Shown here piece after piece: positions 55,743 to 64,000 of a stretch of DNA of 64,000 nucleotides. A program made the translations under genes and the position numbers. The stretch comes from Lepraria neglecta (lineage: Eukaryota; Ascomycota; Lecanoromycetes; Lecanorales; Stereocaulaceae), in the NCBI GenBank assembly GCA_033220425.1, contig CM065652.1, positions 2,480,001 to 2,544,000 on the forward strand. Reading direction: 5' to 3'. The number at the start of each line of letters is the position of its first letter. The stretch's first letter is position 1. The notes below the pieces were generated by a model. The model worked only from the letters and a program-made list of their open reading frames with translations, was not told the DNA's origin and did not search any database.

Positions 55743-57545
55743 CTAGAATGTTTTGCCATGTGAAAATAGCCTTGCATAGGGAGGAATCTCCGTGGTGTCG
55801 TCTTCCGAAGAGGCATCGACCGAACTCGCAGATTTGCCCTGTGTCACCGTGAGAGGAGTCGCCAGCGTATACGCTGTGCCTTCAACTATCCCATCTAAAA
55901 ACCTTGTCAGTCGAAAGGTTATGAAGAGGGTAGGGGCGAGCTTACATATCTCAAGAATACCATACTCAACCAGAGAAGGAACCCAAACAGTGATAGCAAC
56001 GACTTGTGCGAATCCCCAATTGTTGTCCACCTCGGAGAGTTGGAAGAAGTAGGAGTAGTGGTAGAACCGGTAGCGAAAGCACATAGATCACGTCGCAACG
56101 CACATAAACCGCCAAACACGATTCAGAATCTTTCCAAAGAAAACATCATGCCAATGATAGCGAAGTTCGCAGTCCGTGACTTTATAGGTGCACAATCCGT
56201 GGCATGCTTGATGAGGTAATAAGAGGTCCAAAAAGCGCAAATGCAGCAGATCACCCACACCCATGCACTGGTCGCAAGCGTCGCAACATTGATCTTGTCT
56301 GCCAGTATTTGAGCGGTTCCACACCATAGATCCTTCAAGTCCAGTACGCTATAATCCCCACATTCCGTAACAGGATCGGTATCTCCACTCAGACCACCAA
56401 CATTGATTAGGATGATAGGAACCCCAGGGCTATTGATTTTCAAGAAGGGTTGCCACCAGACCATAGAATAGACGAGCGTCCCGGTCGACAATCCTAGGAC
56501 GGCCTTGGATAGAAAAAGCAAGTACCATGATTGTTTGCCATAGAACGAAATGAGCGTCAACGCAAATACGACCGGGACTGAGCCGCTTGTGGATATGGTG
56601 TAAAGGAGAGTGTCGTCTAGAAAGTCAGGCTCCGTCGCGTCGAGATGCCCCTCCAGTCCAAGGATGTTTTGTGGTTGCTGTTTCAGGAAGACGAGAGCGG
56701 CAATCTGAATAGCCATAGCGAAATAAGATTGAGCATTTTGGAACTCCACTACGGCCATCACTAAAGCTTGTCTGTCCCCGTTTCTTATTAGATGGAGCGG
56801 GCCAAATAGTAGAAACGAATGTGGCAAGTGAAGCAACAACGATGATAAAACTTTGTACGAAAAAGGATGAATACACCTAGCAGATGATTAGTTAGCTATC
56901 TATAGAGGACGATCAAACTGACATACCCCTATTCCTCCAAAGTCTGGATTTAAAGATCTTCGAATACACAGCTCCTCAAAGCGGCTTTCCATTAGACCCT
57001 CCTGAAACAAGCCGGGGATGGAGCAGGCATGAGGAACGACAGTCTGAACATTGGTGCTCCTACTTATCTCCTGGTAGAATCCCGTGAAGCATGAGGTAAA
57101 TTTGTTCTGCACGACTTCGTCGATGAAGGTATCGTCGCAGGTTTCTCCTAGATGGAGAAAGTCAACCCGGTTCGAATTGCTCCTCAATTTCGGTGTAAGA
57201 TCCGGGCGATATCGTTGCATTCTCGTAGCAATACGTGGCAAATAACCCGCAGTTCACCAGATTCACCGGTAGTCCCGAGTTGAAAAGTATTTCATTATCA
57301 AGGCATATGTCTGAGCAATAAAGCCCCGAACTTTCACCTTCGAACAACTCGCCACTATCGCAAGGCTCTAACACAGGAATTACGGTGCCACTCTCACGAT
57401 AGACCAGAGCATGATTGAAGTCAAACAAAGACTGCAGTCCCGAAGAAACCGACAAATGAAAAGGGGTACTGGGCTGATAGTGATGTTTGTTGAGGGGTGA
57501 TGGACGGGTTTTGTGGCAGACATATGCTCCAATGGATTGATACAA
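55743..57545 (-). pseudogene. Multi-pass fungal membrane protein (broken)
   Basis: The pieces in order recall an uncharacterised group of large fungal membrane proteins: LPVNLVNCGLFATYCYE in the first third, FTSCFTGFYQEISR, FQNAQSYFAMAIQIAALVFL, SGSVPVVFALTLISFYGKQSWYL, ILNRVWRFMCV, and NNWGFAQVVAITVWVPSLVEY near the end. The frame changes without a usable intron near 57165 and again near 56130, and a stop follows FMCVAT. No start codon was found for the first frame. Several breaks therefore make it a probable pseudogene. Some frame changes nearby are true introns (for example after SLVEYGILEI). Confidence 0.6.
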
Positions 57546-58163
57546 TCAGAGTTCGATGAGCATTGAAACCAAAATTCAGCAGGTTTCCACTTTAAGGAGC
57601 GAAGACAAGTGCCATCATGACCCTGTTATGGCTCGATATCGAGATATAATAAGGGACCACTAAGTCAGAAAACTGGCAAAGGGATTGTTTCAAGAACTCG
57701 AAAGCGTTGTTAGCTTTGGCTTCAAGCTGCCTCACCTCTGCAAATAATCGTTGGGTTATAGAAGGGTGACTGGCCCGATGTTAACTTGTCGGAGCAAGCT
57801 TGAGCGATCATATTTCAGACACAATATACAAAACCAACTTAGATGAACCCCTCGTCCCTTTCAGGAAAACAGAAGGCAGCTGATACCCTGAATTGGAGAC
57901 GATAGGCGAGAAAACGCATTGGCATGAATGAACACTTGTTTTGAGGTCCTATCGGGCTCTTGGCGTTACATTCATGCCCAATAGGGCGGGCGGAAAAACC
58001 ATAGAAGGGATCTAAGATGCCGGGCGTGAATAATTCCTTTGCCAAGCCCACGAAAATAGCGGCCCGTTCCGCAAGACGAACCGCCCGCCCCTGCTTGCTC
58101 AATCTTGTAACGATAGAGCGCCAACCGCTGCCTTCACGGCAAGCTCATAACCTCCCTCTCATT
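57546..58163. other. Intergenic upstream of NPR2
   Basis: This interval holds the NPR2 promoter. No TATA box, gene or repeat stands out. Confidence 0.4.
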
Positions 58164-59491
58164 ATGCTCAAAGCAATCTTCCTCGCCATCTTCGACGTTA
58201 ACGAAGGTCTTTCCCCCCAACGACTCCTCAAAATCCACCAACTAACAACTCCCCAGGCCCCAAAGTCCTCCACCAAGTCCCCACCTCCTCCATAACGGCC
58301 TCTCCCTCCACACCATCTATCCCCCTCCTCCACTCCCCTCCCATCGCCAACACACTAATCCCGCACCCCACCCTCTGCAACAACGGCCTCCTCCAACTCA
58401 CAACAGCCCACCACCGCATCCTCTCCTACCCACAATGCATCTCCTCCCCTTCCTACCCTCGGAATGCCTACACGTTCAACTTCTGCCTCGTGCTAGCCGA
58501 AGATGCCGATTTCAGCTCTTACATCTCCGTAGTACGAAAATTGAATACACTGTTCCGAACACTGGAAGAGCAGAGTCAATTTCTCTCAAAAGATGACTCG
58601 AAGCCTGATACGGGGAAGATTTACGCACTTTGTGAGATTCTACTTGAAGACCTAAACAACTACAGCGAGGCTATGATTCCCATCGACGACTCCAATACCC
58701 TCAACATCAAGCTCTTTCCTACGTACCCTCCTCCTCCGCCGCTCTACGCGCACCAGGTGCCGCTCAGCACAGTGCGGCTCGAAGATTTAGTCGATGAGAA
58801 CTGGGACCTAACAATGCTACGAATCCTCCCCCACATTAACGGCATCAATAGCGTCAAGCAAATTAGCATCCTAGCCGATGCGGATTTCAAGCTCGTGAAG
58901 AAAGCCATTCGGCATCTATTGTACTACGGCTGCGTACTGCTCCTCGATGTTTTTAGCTTCTCTGCTATATATGCATGCACAGCTGAGATATCGGAGTTTG
59001 TGGAGAGCGAGGAGACGCAGGAGGAGTGTGCGAGATATGTAGCACCAAGGGAGGATAATGCCGCTTTCGCTCTTCCGAAAGGTGACGAGGGTGAGATGAT
59101 CAGCGGTACGGAGCTAGCGGAACTGTATCTCTCACTTCGGCAAGGCCTCAGCGTCAGGAACTGGTGCTACGACCATGAAGACGTGGTATCGAAAATCGAT
59201 CTTAGACGGTTCATCACGTTTGGGGTCATCAAGGGCTTTCTCTACCGCGTACACAAGTACGCCTTCGCTACATCTAAGAAGAGGAGAAAATTGACGAAGG
59301 ACGAGCTTCAAAACGAACTAAGGAAGCCCAAAGTGTATGTGCCGAAAGATGAGGAGCCAGATCGGAAGCTCGAGAAGTATTTGGATGGGACGCATTGCTT
59401 CGATGAAATTTGCACGGATCTGATGATCAGTGAGAAGGAGCTGAACCAACGGTTAAAAGCTTGGGGTGATGTGCAGATTATCTGTCGATGA
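58164..59491 (+). CDS. NPR2: NPR2, nitrogen permease regulator (GATOR1/SEACIT)
   Basis: Exon 1 (58164-58206) gives MLKAIFLAIFDVNE. A 50-bp intron with a GTCTTT donor leads to exon 2 (58257-59491), which continues as GPKVLHQVPTSSI, the conserved opening of Npr2/NPRL2. Further blocks are NAYTFNFCLVLAEDAD, YISVVRKLNTLFRTLEEQS, INGINSVKQISILADAD, IRHLLYYGCVLLLDVFSF and FITFGVIKGFLYRVHKY. The end contains LEKYLDGTHCFDEICTDL. With Npr3 and Iml1 it forms the GATOR1/SEACIT complex, which restrains TORC1 when amino acids are scarce. Length is 425 residues, between the human and yeast proteins. Confidence 0.93.
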
Positions 59492-59749
59492 CATTTCAAG
59501 GAGTTGGGGTTGGGGTATCTAGTCTAGCATTAAGGTAGATCAAGAGCTGATCTTTCCAAACATTTACTGGCTGCATCGGGAGCAATTTTTTATATGTACT
59601 CATTAAAGAGATGGCTAAACGGAAAGGCTGCTCTCATCCTGGCAAACTAACAGCCCCTGTGTCCACCGTTGCCGCATTGATGCGATATGAGTTCCATAAA
59701 AATACTGTAAAGGGTTTTCAGTCCCGATACTGGACGCGCTAGACGCGCC

Positions 59750-59952
59750 TAGAAGGGTTCCCCTCCTGAGTTGTCAAACCCCCTGAGTTGTCACCCACGT
59801 GGGCCGCCCTTGAACAGAGCCTAAAGCTGGTCGTCTGGGGAATAGCAAGCGCCCCCGGAGATTTCGGATTTAGTCCGTCTCGGGGCCCAATTCGGCTCCC
59901 CGGAGGAGCCTCTTTAGGGCCCAACTGACAACTCAGGGGGTGAACCCTTCTA
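59750..59952. mobile_element. MITE-like element with TA target site
   Basis: The ends are inverted repeats of about 27 bp. Left reads TAGAAGGGTTCCCCTCCTGA and goes on GTTGTCA; the right end in reverse complement reads TAGAAGGGTTCACCCCCTGA and goes on GTTGTCA, with two differences. TA at both outer ends fits a TA target duplication as used by Tc1/mariner-type transposases. Inside, the CCTGAGTTGTCA motif is repeated once more at the left, and GC-rich palindromic segments (GGGGCCCAATTCGG) fill the centre. It is 203 bp and has no coding frame. It sits between NPR2 and PSY4. Confidence 0.8.
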
Positions 59953-60093
59953 CTCAAACCGAGGTGACGCGCATCGATAGCATTTGGTTCACCGTTGTGG
60001 CAGCTCCAACAGAGTCTCAACGTGCCTTACGTCCTCTTCTGGAATTTGTCTGAACTTTTGACTTGCTAGCTGAGAGCGTGCACTCCTCGAATC

Positions 60094-61744
60094 ATGACTT
60101 CAGGTGAGCCCAAAGCTTTTCTCTACATGTTTTGCTTGACCTGCTCTTTCCAAAGCTCGCTGATTCCGATCTCGCAGATGACAGTATCCTGGAGGGAATG
60201 AGGAAGGATGGCAAGATGGACTAGTAAGTTTCTATGAGCAAATTTGTCGGCGTACTGCAGAAAGCTGCTAAGATCAAACACAGCGCGGAATGGCCTGGCC
60301 TTCTCGATCGCATCTTGCCCAGGTTAGAGCGCGTACGGATAAGCATCCTTCAGACGTTCAAGTCCTCGTCTAACGTGCGTTTCAGATCGCCTACAATGAC
60401 TTCCCTACGCCGAGGATACCTCTACCAGAGCCTCTATCGCCGTTGCTGAAAGATGAGGATACACCCGCCAAACTAGAGGCCCCAGTAAAAGAAGATCCAG
60501 TAGGAAAACCCACAATCCAAGAAGAACCCGCAACAACGAAACAAGAGCCATCCGAGACAGAAGCCAGATCTCCCAAGAAGCGATCACTTTCACCAAAACT
60601 CGACCCATCACCCATGAAACGCGAAAGAACGACCTCCCCCACCCACAGCTCTACCCCACCCACCACGAATGCCATCACAACAATCGCGCCATCTCTAAAA
60701 ACGCTTCCTCCACCCCTCCTCTCCCTCCTCCAAACAATTCAATCCACCCTTCACACCTCCTTCCCCACAGCACCCCCACATACCTCCCAACGCCTCGCCG
60801 AACTACTCCTCCACCCAACAAACCACTACCGCACACTACCCTCCTACCTCCGCGCTCTCGACCGCATCGTCTCAGTCGCTAGTCCCGCTTCTGTCTTCCC
60901 TCTGCCAACACTCGCTCCGCCGACATCAGCCTTGACGGATGGGCCACTGTTGAATGGGATTGAAAGTCCTGGGGAGCAAGAGGAAGGACAGGGGACTCGG
61001 GATATGGATTTCATCGGCGGGGCGGAATTGACGGAGATTCCGTGGTTGCGGAGTCATAACACGAATGGGGGCAGTCCAGGACCAACAGGCAATACTGGGA
61101 ATGGAGGATTCGTGGGCGATCTCAGGACGGAGAGTACGCGGGTCATTGATGGACCGAATGGTGCCGGGAGCGTGGAGACTGTTACTGTGAACATGAACGG
61201 TGTTTCGTCCCACACGCCGCACTCATCAGACTCCAGCACTAGCAGCAGTAGTACTGGGCATGGCATTACACAAGGCGAGCTACTACGACAGGAGCAGGAA
61301 GCTGGAATTGTCCCCGTACCGTCTTCTCCAGTCCGGAATGGGCGAGTCACGAGAAGCGGCGCCGCTGCTGCTGCGGCTGCGAATAGAGGTGTCCTTGGAG
61401 ATCCGTCATCTGAAGCCGTTGTAGGCGATGTGGTTGAAGAGAGCGAGCCTGTGCATGCGAGGGGCCCGGATGTGATCGGTATGGAGGATATGGGGCCGCA
61501 GACATCTGGGAGTGGGTTGGCTGGTGGGTTGGATTTGGAGGGGGCGTTGGGGAGGAGGGGGGAGGGGGAGAGTATGGCTAGTGTTGTTGGAAGGGTGGAT
61601 GAGGAGAATATGGAAAGGGAAGAGAAGGATGGGGATGGGGACATTGTTGTTGCGGATGCTGATGGGGTTGTTGAGGGGGAGGAGGGGAAGGATGCCAGTG
61701 GGGAGAATATAGGGGCTGATGCTGTGGACAGTACCGCTTTATAG
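60094..61744 (+). CDS. PSY4: PP4 regulatory subunit R2 (PSY4/PPP4R2-like)
   Basis: Four exons, the first only 10 nt (60094-60103), give MTSDDSILEGMRKDGKMDY. After a further intron comes AEWPGLLDRILPRLER, then IAYNDFPTPRIPLPEP. A linker with SPKKRSLSPKLDPSP leads to the conserved helix block HPTNHYRTLPSYLRALDRIV. The rest is low-complexity (Ser/Gly/Glu-rich) with MDFIGGAELTEIPWL as a conserved island. The arrangement matches fungal PPP4R2 proteins. In yeast, Psy4 with Psy2 guides the phosphatase Pph3 in the DNA damage response, including dephosphorylation of gamma-H2A. The identification rests on the N-terminal block and the HYRTLPSYLRAL helix. Confidence 0.8.
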
Positions 61745-62544
61745 GTTACCTTATGGAATGGATGATTTGGGGTTCTAGCTATCTGTACGGGTCTCAATCA
61801 TCAGACACCGCGAGGATTGTCCCTAGGAAAGCAACTGGAATGAGCCGGGCTTCAGGCATTTGCTGCTCAGGTCTTGAGGATCTGCTGGCTTTAATGCTCT
61901 GGACTTCCGCAATATGGCCCTCAGTATGCTCGAGGCTTGAACGTAGCCTGGCATTCTGAGACCTGAGCGTTCGCTGTCTGTCCCTTTTTGGGCGCTCCAA
62001 GTTCTTTGCGTTTGGAGCTTCTGTTGCTCTGTTATTTTGTGAAGTCGGGCGTTCTACGCTCTCCTCTTCTGCTCTGCTTCGTCTTCGCCGCTCCCAGCGT
62101 TCCCGGTACAGGTGCTTTATTGCTCAACGCGTTCTCGAGCAGCCTATTCCTACCGCCGGCAGCGCCGGGTCATGGTCTGATATTCATGCTCTAAGGCCCT
62201 GTCAGCAGCACACCCCACTCAGATATCAAACGCAACTGGTGGACTGATCAATCAAATTTTGAGAAGGCAACTGGAAAAGATATTCTACAAATGAAATTCG
62301 TCAAATTGAGCTCAAATTATCCTTTGTCCATGAACCTGAATCGCGCCAGATATCCTCCCTAGTCGTAAAATGGTAGAATAGTATGTTATAGAGACCGACC
62401 CAAGCGCTCGTTTGTCTGCCTCAGCTCTTACTCCATCATGGGTATCAAACGCAGGCCTGAGAACACTTCCCGTGTGCTCGCCTGCTAGATGCGAAGCATA
62501 TCAAAAATCGTAACGCTATTCAGCACTCTCGATATAGCTGCCAC
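61745..62544. other. Intergenic between two convergent genes
   Basis: Both neighbours end here. A minus-strand frame at 61794-62000 has a coiled-coil-like piece (RSQNARLRSSLEH) but nothing else to support a gene. Confidence 0.35.
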
Positions 62545-64000
62545 TCAATCTATCTCCATACGATTCGACTGTGGTGCCCCGCCTGCTAGGTTGGGCATCT
62601 CCATCATAGTCGACTTTTCGTCCTCGCTCTCCACTTTGCGCTTCTGGATGTACGGCTTGAGCCCTTGCTTGAAGTTGGCGGCACACATGATGGCGTTGGT
62701 GATGGTGATAACAATGAGGATGATGGTCATGACGGCAAATGTGGTAAGAGATTTTCTCGCGGGTATGTAGTGTAGGGCTCGTGTCGTGTGTTGATACATT
62801 CGGACGAGCTTGAAGAGGAAGTAGGCAAGGCCTCCAAAGTAGAGTGTCTGCAGTGTAGCATAGTCAGCCAGTGTAGTTCACATAATGCAATAAAAATCAG
62901 GGCCACGTACGATGATAACGATCATGCCCGCCAGGCTCTCCTTCCGGGTAATGTAACCGGCCAAGATGAGAATCAAAATGGTGACAGGAATTGCGGCGAT
63001 TGTGAGTGCAAACTCCACGTCTTTCGTGTTGACGACAATAACCACGAATTGGATGGTGAAGCCGAGGAAGAGGAAGAAATCGAACTTGAGGAGTGCGATG
63101 TAAATCTGATGGGATACTTTTAATACTTGGATCGAGTAACGCAGGCTCAAGTATTTACCTGATATGTCAGATACCGTCTCTTCATTCTCAAGTCGGCACT
63201 GATATGCTTGTAAATCGTCCAAGAAAATTCGTCGTAAAGCTTCCTCGCAACGAAGGACATGGCAAATGTACCCACTGCTATCACGCAGGGAATTGCGACC
63301 AGGAATGGTTTGACTGCAGTCCATGTATTTGGATCAATGTTCCCACCGAGGCCATCGATGGCATCATGGATCTGACTCATTTGAACAGCCGCATAAATCA
63401 ATAATCCAAGATTATACATGCAAATGCCAATGATCTGAATTGTATTCTTCAATCGAAGGGCATCGTAGACCAGGACCACTTGGTAGACCAATCCAAATAT
63501 GTAGAGAGTGAGAAAGGTCGGAATAGTATGTTCGTACGTTTGGTATGGCGTAATAAGACTCCCCGTCGGCTGTGGACCTTGGGGTGGATTGAGATGTGTC
63601 TGGAAGTAGGCAAACACGTATCTGCACAAACGCATTAGCTCCTGTTACATATAGAAGCGTTTGTGGCGTGATGAAAGTCTCGACAGAAGGATCCGGTCAC
63701 GACCTGGGCAGGGCGTGCTTACGCTTCAAATGCTAACACTATAGCGGCCTGGACCACGGTCACCCCGACAAAGGCCCATGTCCACATCGAACTGGGCATG
63801 TACATCTGGGGGGATGCTACTGGACCTCCGCCAGCGGAGTATGGGGCAATCCCTTGCCGATGGCGATAGCCACCAGCGTAAGGCTGGTATTCGTATGTAC
63901 TGTCTGCGAGCTGACCCCCTAGAAGGGAAGCTCTCGCCTCGTGGCCACGAATTTTGGCGGCTATTCGATGAAGCCTAGATAGCGAATGCTCTTGGTAGAT
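62545..64000 (-). CDS. UPF0658 Golgi membrane protein (5' end off window)
   Basis: Several exons on the minus strand give MYMPSSMWTWAFVGVTVVQA, then AYVFAYFQTHLNPPQG, IPTFLTLYIFGLVYQVVLVY, RLKNTIQIIGICMYNLGLLI, YDEFSWTIYKHI, YIALLKFDFFLFLGFTIQ and, after another intron, RMYQHTTRALHYIPARKSLT. The end is a charged tail (MMEMPNLAGGAPQSNRMEID). Six to seven membrane helices match the UPF0658 Golgi apparatus membrane family known from fission yeast; the role is unknown. The frame stays open to the right edge without a start codon, so the true N terminus probably lies beyond 64000 or after one more intron. Confidence 0.83.

Noticed and set aside
60391-61797. Long minus-strand frames opposite the PSY4-like gene
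   Set aside because: They are shadows of low-complexity Ser/Gly/Glu coding DNA; the plus strand holds the conserved HYRTLPSYLRAL block and proper introns.
1-64000. CRISPR array, rRNA genes, telomere repeats
   Set aside because: None is present by eye; the only tandem arrays are the ankyrin units, the P450 33-mers, the 11-bp repeat and simple microsatellites.

Overview
This window is nuclear DNA from a filamentous ascomycete (Pezizomycotina; class not resolved). The genes carry short introns of about 50-90 bp with GT..AG ends and CTAAC/CTGAC-like branch sites. Several families are typical of that group: a NACHT-ankyrin NLR-like protein, DUF7730 proteins, an HNH_2 endonuclease, MDM12, MCR1, NPR2, UTP17/NAN1, a PSR-type phosphatase, and GH18 and GH45 glycosidases. 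All gene names come from reading translations by eye; no database search was run.

Layout. 0-9 kb is accessory. It has a decayed DUF7730 relic, a large NACHT-ankyrin gene with about 27 nearly identical ankyrin units, and a second diverged copy of that gene's 3' flank at the window start. 9-15.2 kb holds a multicopper oxidase with a Met-rich insert, an HRD1-like ER ubiquitin ligase that ends right after its RING, and a DUF4396 membrane protein with a His/Met-rich loop. The oxidase and the DUF4396 protein may form a copper-handling neighbourhood. 15.2-18 kb has no clear gene and contains a GC-rich, hairpin-bearing island between AT-rich stretches. 18-20 kb holds a P450-family gene without the heme-ligand cysteine and with four 11-residue repeats before its membrane anchor.

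20.4-24.6 kb is core (RPB10, UTP17). 25-34.6 kb is a decaying accessory zone: one apparently intact DUF7730 gene, a broken sulfotransferase-like gene, a broken family-2 glycosyltransferase, duplicated fragments, and a small Cys-rich reading frame. 34.6-42 kb has a PSR-type phosphatase, a GH18 glycosidase, a possible small secreted protein and a ferritin-like secreted protein. 44-54.4 kb is gene dense: HNH endonuclease, MDM12 (ER-mitochondria tether), an EFM2-like methyltransferase, a conserved ascomycete unknown, an MFS exporter, MCR1 and a GH45 cellulase. After a broken membrane-protein gene come NPR2 (TORC1 control), a small TA-flanked MITE, a PP4 regulatory subunit (PSY4/PPP4R2) and a UPF0658 Golgi membrane protein that runs off the right edge.

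The strongest leads are the P450 with a rewritten cysteine loop and novel N-terminal repeats, the highly homogenised NLR ankyrin array with its duplicated flank, and the oxidase/DUF4396 pair.
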